This document shows, one piece after another, positions 9,801 to 17,734 of a stretch of DNA of 64,000 nt. Every line of letters begins with the position of its first letter. Within the stretch, counting starts at the first letter, position 1. Source of the DNA: Granulicella pectinivorans (GTDB lineage: Bacteria; Acidobacteriota; Terriglobia; Terriglobales; Acidobacteriaceae); NCBI RefSeq assembly GCF_900114625.1, contig NZ_FOZL01000001.1:3968001-4032000 (forward strand), in the 5' to 3' direction. The translations under genes were made by a program, and so were the position numbers. The notes under the pieces are model-generated. The model worked only from the letters and a program-made list of their open reading frames with translations. It was not told the DNA's origin and made no database searches.

Positions 9801-11308
9801 GTCACAGTCAGCGAATCCTCCGGCCATCCAAACGCCGTGTTGATTCTGACCTGCTCCGCACGCTCCTCCAGCCGGAGATCCATCACCTCCACCGAACCTG
9901 AAGCATTCTTCAGTGCCACCTTCACCCGCAGCGTGACGCACCCGGGCACCAGGTAAAACAACCGCTCCACACGCGTCCAGTCCGAAGTGCCAACCGCATC
10001 GGCAAAGGTCAAACGAGCCGCATACGAAGGGTTTCCCGCCTTATCAAGCTGCTCCACTCCAATCGACGCCACACCATCGGGAGCAGCCTCGACATCCATC
10101 ACACGCCACTGCGCCGCAAAGAAATACTGCTTGCCATCCCCGGTCGCCGGCAAGTCGTAGTGCCACTCCGCGCCCTGCATCCACACGTGCTTCGGCACCG
10201 TCAGACGAGCCACCGTTCCCGCGACCAATGCGTTCGTCCCCTTCCACCCCACGTCCGCAAACGATGGCAGCACGTTCTTCGTCGCCGCCTTCAGCGTCTC
10301 GCTCACAAACCGCCACTGACCATCCTGCATCACCACGGGCGATTGAAATGCATAGCCGCCGGTCGTCAGCAGATCACCTCCATCGGCCAGAAATGCAAGC
10401 ATCGACTCCCGCGCAGCCAGGGGAAACGTCTCACCATACCCAAGCACAAGCAGATCGAAATGCTTCCGGTTCAACTGCGCCGCATCCGCCATCTGGGACG
10501 CCGAAATCATCGCCACGTCATGCGTGTCACCCAGCAGCTTCGCAAGCCGCTTCGGCTCCGTCAAAGCGCCCTTGACCGGCAGCCCCGCCTCCTCGAGAAT
10601 CGCCGCCCGAGGCCGTACCCGCCCACCACTCCGTACCGACGATCGATGCGCCAGCATCGCCGCTTCACGCGCCGTCATCGTGTCTTCAAACGCTGCGCCC
10701 TCGGCACCTTCCACGAAGGTCAATCCACAGAACCAGGCCTCTCCCGAAGCCCGGTACAACCCAGCCACCACCTCAAACCACGCCGTCGTCGGCAAGCACT
10801 TCACCGACTGCGTAAATCGCCTCCATCCACCCGTGCCCACGTAGTTCCCATAACGAATCTCCACCGCCTGCTTGCCATCGACAGTGAACTCCGTGGGCCG
10901 GCCCTGGAACTCAAACTGCGAGGCCGCGACGTAGGCCCCGGCGCCCTCTTCCGCGGCGACGATCCCGTCCGTCCTCACCCAACCCGACAACGTATACGTA
11001 GCTCCCACCACAGGCCCGAGCACCAGGAACCGCGCATAATCTCCATCTGCGCTCTTCACATGAATGGCACCCAGGCCGCCGCGCCCCGCACCCTTCGCCA
11101 CCGACGCCCCACCGGTGAACTGCCATCCCCAGGCAGACCCCGTCAACCCACCGTCCTCCAGCAGCGAGATCTTCTTCGCATGCTGGAGCGCGGTTCTTTG
11201 TAATGCCTCCGGAAGCCATGCGCTCGAAGCCGCGTCCACCCCAAACAGAGCGCTCGTCTGCAGGAAGCGCCGCCTCGAAACCTGACCGAACAGAATGTCC
11301 TCACGCAA
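6854..11308 (-). CDS. Very large Tat-exported glycoside hydrolase-like protein (beta-galactosidase/GH42-like core)
   Basis: 1484 residues. The N-terminus carries a twin-arginine signal (SRRRFLQTSALFG). Residues about 50-200 look like a carbohydrate-binding jelly roll. About 225-330 is a GATase-like flavodoxin segment (HDVAMISASQMADAA, LVLGYGETF). About 690-1010 resembles the catalytic TIM barrel of clan GH-A (FFPGMLVFSN, YLNGDLQLHDPNLPDLQKLY, NVGEFGVKTHPAWND, where the Glu in GEFG is a candidate catalytic acid). About 1060-1220 resembles a GH42 trimerisation domain (TIFYPLPYCPSDAIVERLERFV, GGQLYVSGD). It starts at TTG 11308, supported by AGGAGGAG 8 nt upstream, and overlaps the GntR stop by 8 nt. 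Substrate unknown; clan assignment is by motif feel, so moderate. Confidence 0.7.
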   Translation of the reverse strand: MREDILFGQVSRRRFLQTSALFGVDAASSAWLPEALQRTALQHAKKISLLEDGGLTGSAWGWQFTGGASVAKGAGRGGLGAIHVKSADGDYARFLVLGPVVGATYTLSGWVRTDGIVAAEEGAGAYVAASQFEFQGRPTEFTVDGKQAVEIRYGNYVGTGGWRRFTQSVKCLPTTAWFEVVAGLYRASGEAWFCGLTFVEGAEGAAFEDTMTAREAAMLAHRSSVRSGGRVRPRAAILEEAGLPVKGALTEPKRLAKLLGDTHDVAMISASQMADAAQLNRKHFDLLVLGYGETFPLAARESMLAFLADGGDLLTTGGYAFQSPVVMQDGQWRFVSETLKAATKNVLPSFADVGWKGTNALVAGTVARLTVPKHVWMQGAEWHYDLPATGDGKQYFFAAQWRVMDVEAAPDGVASIGVEQLDKAGNPSYAARLTFADAVGTSDWTRVERLFYLVPGCVTLRVKVALKNASGSVEVMDLRLEERAEQVRINTAFGWPEDSLTVTGKQLGLFDADYRLKRVAGLRSLLDGVQSAEAVEGYAASGVVGMNYARWTPLLVAFDASGRKRGAAGALMHHHHGPYTRSSWAFFGVENKDVFATKAGVSAFGAAAKALARKCYLHSAETDYATYRDGEAVRMRALVSNYGLLAAKLRLRVSVMHGEMLVHRVTRPVVMAVGETIAVEETWRGSLDGEQYAVRMELMDVFFVLDSIETAFNVWRDATLKAGMAVAFRENYFQVEGKSVFLQGTDDYLHTFIDQDENPGTWLKDAQGCRDSAIDVYENLMGLRGPQHRPTETWWRWVDAMLLNTQRVGGIFFPGMLVFSNTAVSDVDLGDQKAYVKAFAKRYGGAAGIMYYLNGDLQLHDPNLPDLQKLYNEFLTTKYGTDAALRTAWKVSPPEVGLGKLTIRHGSSDWHDVRTLDDFQFRTFLVRRWLNAMHDSIREVDTVHPVTAEFYQSPVSGIDLLTALGKLELANFGYFNGKDEDSYRFPQICRFLDQSMRGKGINVGEFGVKTHPAWNDTGYYIEARTEAYEQSYFLSLAHYGFALGASKIQNWCWKYPADLPFEWGINYPNEMVPRDVRAFYRNSGILFRSLRPRYEAAETVMLLASDSRMGGQGHRIVEGQLNAIRLLMDENVRFGTLTDEFLEELPPGVKTIFYPLPYCPSDAIVERLERFVKEGGQLYVSGDISYDSLRQRTRTDRLRRLCGVGFIAERYAPIDYGKGAIGTVAQGLWPAYDAAPSMEMKLEGARALLMDVSGHPVVTEHGYGKGRVMFSADPIELHGDPRYQSYGHAFYRALVNALKVPAEKVEGQGVHCFRVPSQDARQVKVLVNHGAKREAVTVDGVRLVLETHLPGVVVSEAGKGLQAVESSGDVFENGSALISSDLHMMAIAFDREPLASAKRVLLLPMGTGTMTLHTKHALVKPVLLMGEIVDGRWKQYAVRPLQGEIAVDAELSLSMLLVCEEADRAGTIAEMEVWMNTPWKLGEA

Positions 11309-12173
11309 GCGTTTTACTCCTCCTCACCTTCACGCGGTCTCGCGGAAGATTTACCTTCTCCTTCGCATCCATGCCTGTCGCCGGAATCGTCAGCACAGCG
11401 CGATACCGGTCGCCGCGATACATCGAGTGCGCCAGCTCCACGGGATGCCCATCGCCATCCAGCAGCGTACGCGACACCACCAACAAGCTCGCCCGAAGAG
11501 CAACGCCGAGCAGCGCAGCCTCCGCCTTCGTCGCGCCCCGCGCCTCGATCGTCTCGTTCGCCGACCCGATCCTCACGCCATAACGATCCCGCAGCGTGTC
11601 GTAGAGCGAAGCCTTCGCGAAGTCGACTTTATCGATCTCCGGGAATCGCGTCTGCGGCACCCACACCTGCTCAATCGCGATCGGCTCTCCATTCGCCAAA
11701 CGCAGCCGGTGCAGCATGGTCAACGGAGCCTGCGGATCAACCTGAAGGCTCGCTGCAATCTGCGGTGAGGCACTGACCGTAGCCGAAGCCAGCACCCTTG
11801 AGCTCGCCTTCAGCCCCAGCAGCTTCATCTCCGCGCTGAAGCCCAGCAGATGCGCGATATGCTTCTCCACCTTCGCCGCGCACACAAACGTTCCACGCCC
11901 ACGCTCGCGATACGCAAACCCATCCGCGGTCAAGCCCTGCAACGCCTGCCGTGAGGTCATCCGGCTCACCCCGAAGATACGCGAAAGCTCCGCCTCACCC
12001 GGGAGCGGATCATGCACCGCCAGCTTTCCCGACCGGATCTTCTGCTCCATCTGCTTCTGCATCTGAAAGTACAGAGGCTCAAAGCTGTTCTTATCCAGGG
12101 GTACAAACCCATCCCCACGTTTTGTGACTGCTGGAGTTACTTTCTTTGCTTCACGTCCTTGTCTCTTTTTCAA
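11301..12173 (-). CDS. GntR/HutC-family transcriptional regulator
   Basis: 290 residues. Winged-helix DNA-binding domain at about 30-105 (PLYFQMQKQMEQKIRSGKL, then LPGEAELSRIFGVSRMTSRQAL and the wing GFAYRERGRGTFV). A UTRA effector-binding domain occupies about 115-275 (LLGFSAEMKLLGLKASSRVL, LRLANGEPIAIEQVWVP). The HutC subgroup usually senses a sugar phosphate or small acid. Start TTG at 12173 is supported by AGAGGAG 7 nt upstream. It is the second gene of the leftward operon, 16 nt after the permease gene. It probably controls both this operon and nanE-nanK through the dyad at 13267. The likely ligand, by analogy with NanR/NagR-type regulators, is an amino-sugar phosphate; this is inference. 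Confidence 0.88.
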   Translation of the reverse strand: MKKRQGREAKKVTPAVTKRGDGFVPLDKNSFEPLYFQMQKQMEQKIRSGKLAVHDPLPGEAELSRIFGVSRMTSRQALQGLTADGFAYRERGRGTFVCAAKVEKHIAHLLGFSAEMKLLGLKASSRVLASATVSASPQIAASLQVDPQAPLTMLHRLRLANGEPIAIEQVWVPQTRFPEIDKVDFAKASLYDTLRDRYGVRIGSANETIEARGATKAEAALLGVALRASLLVVSRTLLDGDGHPVELAHSMYRGDRYRAVLTIPATGMDAKEKVNLPRDRVKVRRSKTLA

Positions 12174-12189
12174 GCGCCGTCTCCTCTGC

Positions 12190-13233
12190 TTAATTGGCTT
12201 TACTCAAGATAACAATCGCGACGATCAAAATGCTTATTCCAGAGAACATCCATGCCAACGAACCCTTCGGCGCACCCTTCCACTCGCCCAAGGTCAGTCC
12301 AACGACATTCGCGACCAGCAATCCAGTCGCAAGGCTTAGAGGCCATCCGATCGAGGCGCCCAGCGCACCCAGCTTCGGAGCTGCCGCGCCATACACAAAG
12401 ATGCTTCCACCCCAAAGCAGAGCCATCACCAGCCCAAGCCCATACAGCCTCCCACCCCCAGGCTGCAGAAACTTGCCCGCACTCCTGTTCTTGATCAGCA
12501 GATACGCGCAGAAGCCCAGGTTCGAAACCGCCCCGCCGCCCATCATGAGAATCCAGATCAGATTCGTACTGGCGAACTCCGTCAACCCTTCAGCCTGTCC
12601 AAACGCCGCAATCGGATGCGCCAGCGCAAACCCGATATTGAAGACCGCCGACAACAACCCCGATCCCACCACCAACAGAAGCGCCACCGCCATCGGACGC
12701 GCCTTCCCCACCAGATCCCCACGCTGCGCCGCATCCCCACTCGCGGCCGCCTTCTCGCGCATCATGCCTGCACGCCCGCACAGCGCGATACCCACAATCT
12801 CCACCGCAATGCCCGACAGGATCGCCACGCCGGCCCGCTCATGAATCTTCTCCGGCGTCAGCAGCAACATCGGAATCAGCGAACCCAGCGCGGAACTGAT
12901 CGCGAGCACAAACGTATTCGCCAGCGCAATGCCGATCGCGCTCACGCTCTGCCCGAACATCACCGCGCCAAAGCCCCACGCAAACCCCGTAGACAACGCG
13001 ATGATCACCGCATGCCCCGGAGCATGCATCAGGACGTTCCAACTCCCCGGAGCAGCCGACACCATCACCACCGGCAGCACCAAACACGCACCGGCGATGA
13101 ACACGCTCCACACATTCTCCCAGGACCACCGCCCCAGGAAACGCATGGGCATCGTGAATAAACCATTCATCGCCCCGGACAGCAGGGCCAGCAGAGCACC
13201 GAACGCAACGACACCTTCCACGTTGACTCCCAT
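12190..13233 (-). CDS. RhaT-like sugar:proton symporter (DMT superfamily)
   Basis: 347 residues, about ten membrane helices. It matches the L-rhamnose/H+ symporter RhaT architecture: opening ALLALLSGAMNGLFTMPMRF, FAWGFGAVMFGQSVSAIGIAL in the middle, a central cytosolic stretch at about 160-178, and SIGWPLSLATGLLVANVVG before the last two helices. First gene of the leftward operon, ATG at 13233 with AGAGCGGTGG just upstream. RhaT proper carries rhamnose or lyxose. In this setting (fused NanE-NanK across the promoter) N-acetylmannosamine, GlcNAc or another amino sugar is a more likely cargo, but that is inferred from neighbours only. Confidence 0.83.
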   Translation of the reverse strand: MGVNVEGVVAFGALLALLSGAMNGLFTMPMRFLGRWSWENVWSVFIAGACLVLPVVMVSAAPGSWNVLMHAPGHAVIIALSTGFAWGFGAVMFGQSVSAIGIALANTFVLAISSALGSLIPMLLLTPEKIHERAGVAILSGIAVEIVGIALCGRAGMMREKAAASGDAAQRGDLVGKARPMAVALLLVVGSGLLSAVFNIGFALAHPIAAFGQAEGLTEFASTNLIWILMMGGGAVSNLGFCAYLLIKNRSAGKFLQPGGGRLYGLGLVMALLWGGSIFVYGAAAPKLGALGASIGWPLSLATGLLVANVVGLTLGEWKGAPKGSLAWMFSGISILIVAIVILSKAN

Positions 13234-13266
13234 CCACCGCTCTTGACGTACCGCCCGCTTCCGTCA

Positions 13267-13277
13267 GTACACTATAC
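13267..13277. promoter_or_regulatory. Candidate GntR operator (11-bp dyad) in the divergent promoter
   Basis: GTACACTATAC is a near-perfect palindrome (GTA-Y-A-S-T-R-TAC). The other strand reads GTATAGTGTAC, whose first half fits the GTMTAK half of HutC-type operators. It overlaps the leftward -10 element and lies where it could block both directions. Confidence 0.45.
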
Positions 13278-13298
13278 AACTAGAGATGTTCGACGCAA
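13271..13298 (-). promoter_or_regulatory. Predicted sigma70-type promoter of the leftward permease-acetyltransferase operon
   Basis: On the minus strand, -35 TTGCGT (13298-13293) and -10 TATAGT (13276-13271) are 16 bp apart. Transcription would begin near 13264, giving a leader of about 30 nt. The -10 lies inside the dyad at 13267-13277. A plus-strand promoter for nanE-nanK (TTGACG at 13243, TACACT at 13268) has a poor 19-bp spacer. Confidence 0.45.
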
Positions 13299-13346
13299 CC
13301 CTTTCGTCGATAGAATACGCGCACGGAGCGGAAAGACCTTTAACCC

Positions 13347-14972
13347 ATGCTTACAACACTCGCCAGCCTACACCGTCAGCTCGTCGTCTCCTGCCAGGCC
13401 GCGCCGAACGATCCCATGGAAGACACCGATACGCTCCGTCGTGTCGCCCGCTCCGCCGTGCTCGGCGGAGCGAAGGCCCTCCGCCTCAACTCCCCGCAAG
13501 ACATCCGCGCCGTGCGCCTCGACACGCAGGTGCCCATCATCGGCATCCAGAAGAGCTACCGTGGCGGCATGCTCCGCATCACCCCCACCTTCGCCGACGC
13601 TGCAGCCCTCGCCGCTGCCGGAGCCGACATCGTCGCGCTCGACTGCACCGACCGCACCCACTCCTATGGCGAACCGTGGCGCGAGATCGTCGCCCGCATC
13701 AAGGCTGAGCTCAACGTCCTCGTCATGGCCGACATCGCCACCCTCCGCGACGGCATCGCCGCCGCCCAGGCCGGCTGCGATCTCATCGGCACCACCCTCA
13801 ACGGATACACCGAAGAGACCGCCGGCACCACCTCCTTCGACTTCGAACTGGTCGGTGCCATCGCCAGCGCGACCCAGCGTCCCGTCGTCGCGGAAGGCCA
13901 CATCGGCACACCCACCGAAGCCCGCCGCGCCCTCGATGCCGGAGCATGGTGCGTCGTCGTCGGCTCCGCCATCACGCGCCCCGGTACCATCACCGCCAAC
14001 TTCCTCCGCGCGATCGATGCCCCCGTCTCTCATGGCATTGCCCATGCCATCGGAATCGACATCGGCGGCACCGCCATCAAGGCGGCCATCGTCAATTCCA
14101 CCGGTGAGGTTTCATCCCACATCTCGATCCCCACCCAGGCCTCCGGTGGCCGCGCCGTCATCGCAGCCTCCCTGCTCGAGGCCGTCCGGCAGACCCTCGC
14201 CACGGCCTCCGTGCATAGCATCGGACTCACCGGCATCGGCATCGCCAGCGCCGGAGCCATCGACGCCGAGAACGGCATCGTCTTCGCCGCCACCGAAAAC
14301 CTCCCCGGATGGGCTGGGTTCGACATCCGCGGCTTCCTCGCCGGCCACACCTCCCTCCCCATCTTCGTGGAAAACGACGCGCAGGCAGCCGCCCTCTCTG
14401 AGCTTCACTACGGCGCGGGCCGAGGCCTCTCCAGCTTCGTTGCGCTCACCATCGGCACCGGCATTGGGGGTGGCCTCGTCGTCGATGGCAAGCTGCAGCG
14501 CGGCCAGCACGGATTCGCCGGCACCATCGGCCACCAGGTCATCCGCTTCGACGGAGAGCCCTGCAACTGCGGCCGCAACGGATGCCTTGAGGCCTACGTC
14601 TCCACCGCAGCGCTCATCCGCGCGTATCAGGCGCCCAAGCCTCTCGAGGGCGACGACGCCACCAAAGCGCGCAACATCGCAAACCTCTCCATCGCCGGAG
14701 ACCCCGCAGCCCGCGCCGCCTACACCACGCTCGCCACGCATCTCGCCGAAGGCCTGGCGAACGTGTTCAACATCCTCGACCCCGAAGCCGTCATCGTCTC
14801 CGGCGGTCTCATCGAGGGACAACCAACCTTCCTCGAAGAGCTTCAGCAGAAGACCCAGTCCCTACTCCACTTCGGCACCAAACGCCCGCCCAGAATCCTG
14901 CACGCCACAGCCGGGCACTACGCCGGGGTACAAGGCGCCGCCGCTTCCGTCTTCAACGCACACTCTGAATGA
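13347..14972 (+). CDS. Fused N-acetylmannosamine-6-phosphate 2-epimerase / ROK-family N-acetylmannosamine kinase
   Basis: 541 residues, two catalytic domains in one chain. Residues 1-225 are NanE: (beta/alpha)8 barrel with the catalytic lysine in IGIQKSYRG (K69), ADIATL, and the acid in VVAEGHIGTP (E183). Residues 232-541 are a ROK kinase (NanK): phosphate-binding IGIDIGGTAIKAA, catalytic Asp in ENDAQAAAL, TIGTGIGGGL, and the zinc motif GHQ...CNCGRNGCLE. Together they would convert ManNAc + ATP to ManNAc-6-P and then to GlcNAc-6-P. Separate NanE and NanK are usual; the fusion channels the intermediate. Note the order: kinase acts first though it is C-terminal. No lyase (NanA), NagA or NagB is in the window. 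Divergent from the permease operon. Only a weak SD precedes the ATG. Confidence 0.88.
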   Translation: MLTTLASLHRQLVVSCQAAPNDPMEDTDTLRRVARSAVLGGAKALRLNSPQDIRAVRLDTQVPIIGIQKSYRGGMLRITPTFADAAALAAAGADIVALDCTDRTHSYGEPWREIVARIKAELNVLVMADIATLRDGIAAAQAGCDLIGTTLNGYTEETAGTTSFDFELVGAIASATQRPVVAEGHIGTPTEARRALDAGAWCVVVGSAITRPGTITANFLRAIDAPVSHGIAHAIGIDIGGTAIKAAIVNSTGEVSSHISIPTQASGGRAVIAASLLEAVRQTLATASVHSIGLTGIGIASAGAIDAENGIVFAATENLPGWAGFDIRGFLAGHTSLPIFVENDAQAAALSELHYGAGRGLSSFVALTIGTGIGGGLVVDGKLQRGQHGFAGTIGHQVIRFDGEPCNCGRNGCLEAYVSTAALIRAYQAPKPLEGDDATKARNIANLSIAGDPAARAAYTTLATHLAEGLANVFNILDPEAVIVSGGLIEGQPTFLEELQQKTQSLLHFGTKRPPRILHATAGHYAGVQGAAASVFNAHSE

Positions 14973-14978
14973 AACCCG

Positions 14979-15812
14979 TCAGAAGATCTGGAAGTTAACC
15001 TCGACGTTCATCTCCACCGTCACCGCCTCGTCGCCGCGCAGCGCCGGTCTGAACTGATAACCCGCCACCGCGGTGACAGCCGACTCGTCCAATCCCAGCC
15101 CCAACGGGCGAATCACACGGATATGGCTGGGCCGGCCGTCAGGCCCCACCCAGAGATAGACCAGCACATTCCCCGAGACTCTCATGGCGCGGGCCGCCTG
15201 ACTGAACACAGGATCCGGCATCTTCAGCGGTACCGGTGCCTTGACGCCGTCGCGACCGACGCGCAGCGCATCCATCTTCTTCTCCTCCACCACCGGCGCC
15301 GCGCCGCTTTTTATCGGCGCCGTCGAAGTGATCGCAAGCTGCTTCTCCGCAAAGCTCCGCCAGCCATCGCGGCACGATCCGCCCACCTTGCCGAAGTCAT
15401 CCAGAAAGATCGCATCGAGCGCAGGCCCGTAGTTCTTGCCCGCCGGTTCCATCACTTCAAGATGCATCTTCTCCGGCTTGGTCCCCATACCCATGACGAC
15501 GGTTACATCCATCGCAATCCGCTTCGGCATCGATCTGTCATAGACGATGCCGTACCGCCGCCCCTCCAGAACCAGCTTTCCGCTCTTTAACTTCACCGAC
15601 TCAATCTCAATACCGGAGAGCGTGCAGGAGGTCGTCCCGGCGTCGCCCTCAGGTACACCCGCACCATCGAACTTCAGCTTGTCGCTTCCCCACAGCCCAC
15701 GCAGATACAACTGCTTCCCCAGCAGCCTTGCTGTCAGGTCCGCCTCGTTCGATTGCGCAGGCGATGGCACGCCCGCCAACAGCAACACCACGGTTATCAT
15801 CCAACGCGTCAC
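14979..15812 (-). CDS. Secreted TonB C-terminal-domain protein
   Basis: 277 residues. A Sec signal (WMITVVLLLAGVPSPAQS) replaces the usual TonB membrane anchor. A beta-rich middle part (about 25-150) of unknown type contains one cysteine pair (TSCTL, GGSCRDG). The C-terminal 80 residues are a TonB/energy-transducer fold: PLKMPDPVFSQAARAMRVSG, VLVYLWVGPDGRPSHIRV, LDESAVTAVAGYQFRPAL. Start GTG 15812 is chosen because AGAGGA lies 8 nt upstream. Such anchor-less TonB-domain proteins are numerous in Acidobacteriota and probably act in the periplasm rather than as true energy couplers. Ends 6 bp from the convergent nanE-nanK stop. Confidence 0.75.
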   Translation of the reverse strand: MTRWMITVVLLLAGVPSPAQSNEADLTARLLGKQLYLRGLWGSDKLKFDGAGVPEGDAGTTSCTLSGIEIESVKLKSGKLVLEGRRYGIVYDRSMPKRIAMDVTVVMGMGTKPEKMHLEVMEPAGKNYGPALDAIFLDDFGKVGGSCRDGWRSFAEKQLAITSTAPIKSGAAPVVEEKKMDALRVGRDGVKAPVPLKMPDPVFSQAARAMRVSGNVLVYLWVGPDGRPSHIRVIRPLGLGLDESAVTAVAGYQFRPALRGDEAVTVEMNVEVNFQIF

Positions 15813-15913
15813 GGTTCCTCTTCCTCTGCGGCAAGTCGTGGTTGAATCCTCTCATGGAGTGCCCGTCAGCAGCCGATAACTTCTCCAGCAAAGACGAACC
15901 GAGGGAGCCCATC

Positions 15914-16084
15914 ATGCCGGACCACACATCCGCCAACTCGAAGCCTGAGCAAGCCGTCATGCCCTGGTACATCGCCGCCGGCGACGATGGACTCCACAAG
16001 GACTGCATCATGGTCGCCGTCATGAACGGCCCCGAGATCCAGACCATCTCCCTCCACCTCGCCGCCCTGCCCGAGGCAGACTAA
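15914..16084 (+). CDS. Small hypothetical protein
   Basis: 56 residues, no recognised family. The ATG has GAGGGAG 8 nt upstream. The sequence is acidic with a PWYIAAGDDGLHKDC segment and ends in LPEAD. An in-frame ATG at 15854 would add 20 residues. It stands alone between a leftward TonB-domain gene and the amine oxidase gene. Codon use is like neighbours, which mildly supports it being real. Confidence 0.45.
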   Translation: MPDHTSANSKPEQAVMPWYIAAGDDGLHKDCIMVAVMNGPEIQTISLHLAALPEAD

Positions 16085-16170
16085 AACAAATCCTTGTAAT
16101 CCCCTTCTCCACCCGGCACACTGGACCTGTCACCCAAAAATCAGACAGGACACACCAGGAGCCCCCGTAC

Positions 16171-17733
16171 ATGCCCCTCACCCGCCGTGTCTTTCTCGAG
16201 CGCATCGCCCAAATCGGCGGTTACGCTGCCACCTTCTCCGCCATGAACACCCTCGGCCTCATCCCCGCAGTGGGCCAGTCCTCCCTTCCCATCCTTGCCC
16301 CCGACTTCGGCCGCGGGAAGACAGTCCTCATCCTCGGTGCCGGAATTGCCGGGCTCACCGCAGCCTATGAGCTTCGCAAGGCCGGCTTCACCTGCACCAT
16401 CCTCGAAGCCCGCAACCGCCCTGGAGGCCGCTCCTGGTCCGTCCGCGACGGCAGCACCATCACCACCACCGACGGCGAGACCCAGCACTGTACCTGGTCG
16501 AACGGCGGCTACCTCAACGCCGGCCCAGCCCGCATTCCCTCGCATCACACCCACCTCCTCGACTACTGTCAGCAGCTCGGCGTTCCCGTCGAAGTCGAGG
16601 TCAACGTCTCCCGCTCCGCCCTCATGCAGTCCCCGCTGCTCAACGGCGGCAAGCCCGTCGAGCAGCGTCAGGTCGTCTACGACACCCGCGGATACCTCGC
16701 CGAACTCCTCGCCAAATGCATCGACCGCAAAGCTCTCGATGCCGAACTCACCCCCGAAGACCGTGAGCGCATGCTCGCCTTTCTGACCACCTACGGCGAC
16801 CTCGAAGACGGGAAGTACACCGGCACCACCCGCGCCGGCTTCACCACGCCACGCGGAGCAGGACTCTCGAAGGAGGTCCTTCACCAGCCACTCAAGCTCT
16901 CCGAGCTCCTCGCCGCCGATCTCAGCAAAGGCGAGGTCTACGAAGATCAGATCGACTGGCAGGTCACCATGTTCCAGCCCGTCGGCGGCATGGACCGCAT
17001 CCCCTACGGCTTCGCCCGCGCCATGCCGCAGGACATGATCGTCTACGAAGCACCCGTCACCGAGATCACCACCAGCGACAACGGCGTCACCGTTGCCTAC
17101 ACCCACTCCGGCACTCCGAAGACCGCAAAAGCCGACTTCTGCATCTGCACGATGCCCATCTCGGTGCTCGCGAAAACAAAGAACAACTTCACCCCCGAGA
17201 CCAGGAAGGCCTTCACCGGCATGCCCATGACCGCCCTCTACAAGATCGCCTGGGAAGCCCCGCGCTTCTGGGAGAAGGAGAACCGCATCTACGGCGGCAT
17301 CTCCTTCCTCACCCACCCCGTCGACATCGTCTGGTACCCCACCGACAAGCTCTTCTCGCCCACCGGCGTAATAGTCGCCGGCTTCAACCTGGAGCACGAC
17401 GCCGCCGGCAAACCCACCGCCTTTGGTGCCCTGCCCAACACACACGCCAAGCTCGAAGCCTCCCGGTCGGCCGTAGAAACCCTTCACCCGGGCCGCGGCT
17501 CGCTGCTCACCAAGCCCATCTACATCAACTGGTCGAAGACCCCCTACTCACTCGGCTGCTTCGCCAACAACCACCTCGCCACGAGCGACCCAGCCTACGC
17601 CCAACTCGACAAGCCGCAAGGCCGTACCTACTTCGCCGGCGACTACCTCTCGCATCTCGTAGGCTGGCAGGAGGGTGCCGTCCTCTCAGCCCACCACGCC
17701 ATCGATCGCATCGCCACCACCCTCAAGTCCTGA
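16171..17733 (+). CDS. Tat-exported flavin monoamine oxidase / L-amino-acid oxidase-like
   Basis: 520 residues. Twin-arginine signal TRRVFLERIAQIGGYAATFS. FAD-binding dinucleotide fold VLILGAGIAGLTAAYELRK at about 51-70 followed by the family motif ARNRPGGRSWSV. Substrate-domain elements include FQPVGGMDRIPYGFARAM, and the C-terminal FAD closure is TYFAGDYLSHLVGWQEGAV. The reaction would be oxidative deamination of an amine or amino acid with hydrogen peroxide production in the periplasm. SD AGGAG lies about 10 nt before the ATG. Monocistronic: a strong hairpin follows. Substrate cannot be told. Confidence 0.88.
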   Translation: MPLTRRVFLERIAQIGGYAATFSAMNTLGLIPAVGQSSLPILAPDFGRGKTVLILGAGIAGLTAAYELRKAGFTCTILEARNRPGGRSWSVRDGSTITTTDGETQHCTWSNGGYLNAGPARIPSHHTHLLDYCQQLGVPVEVEVNVSRSALMQSPLLNGGKPVEQRQVVYDTRGYLAELLAKCIDRKALDAELTPEDRERMLAFLTTYGDLEDGKYTGTTRAGFTTPRGAGLSKEVLHQPLKLSELLAADLSKGEVYEDQIDWQVTMFQPVGGMDRIPYGFARAMPQDMIVYEAPVTEITTSDNGVTVAYTHSGTPKTAKADFCICTMPISVLAKTKNNFTPETRKAFTGMPMTALYKIAWEAPRFWEKENRIYGGISFLTHPVDIVWYPTDKLFSPTGVIVAGFNLEHDAAGKPTAFGALPNTHAKLEASRSAVETLHPGRGSLLTKPIYINWSKTPYSLGCFANNHLATSDPAYAQLDKPQGRTYFAGDYLSHLVGWQEGAVLSAHHAIDRIATTLKS

Positions 17734-17734
17734 A

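Noticed and set aside
13243..15057. A 604-codon frame overlapping the NanE-NanK gene
   Set aside because: Composition (Ser/Pro/Arg) is a frameshifted reading of the real gene, which has intact active-site motifs.
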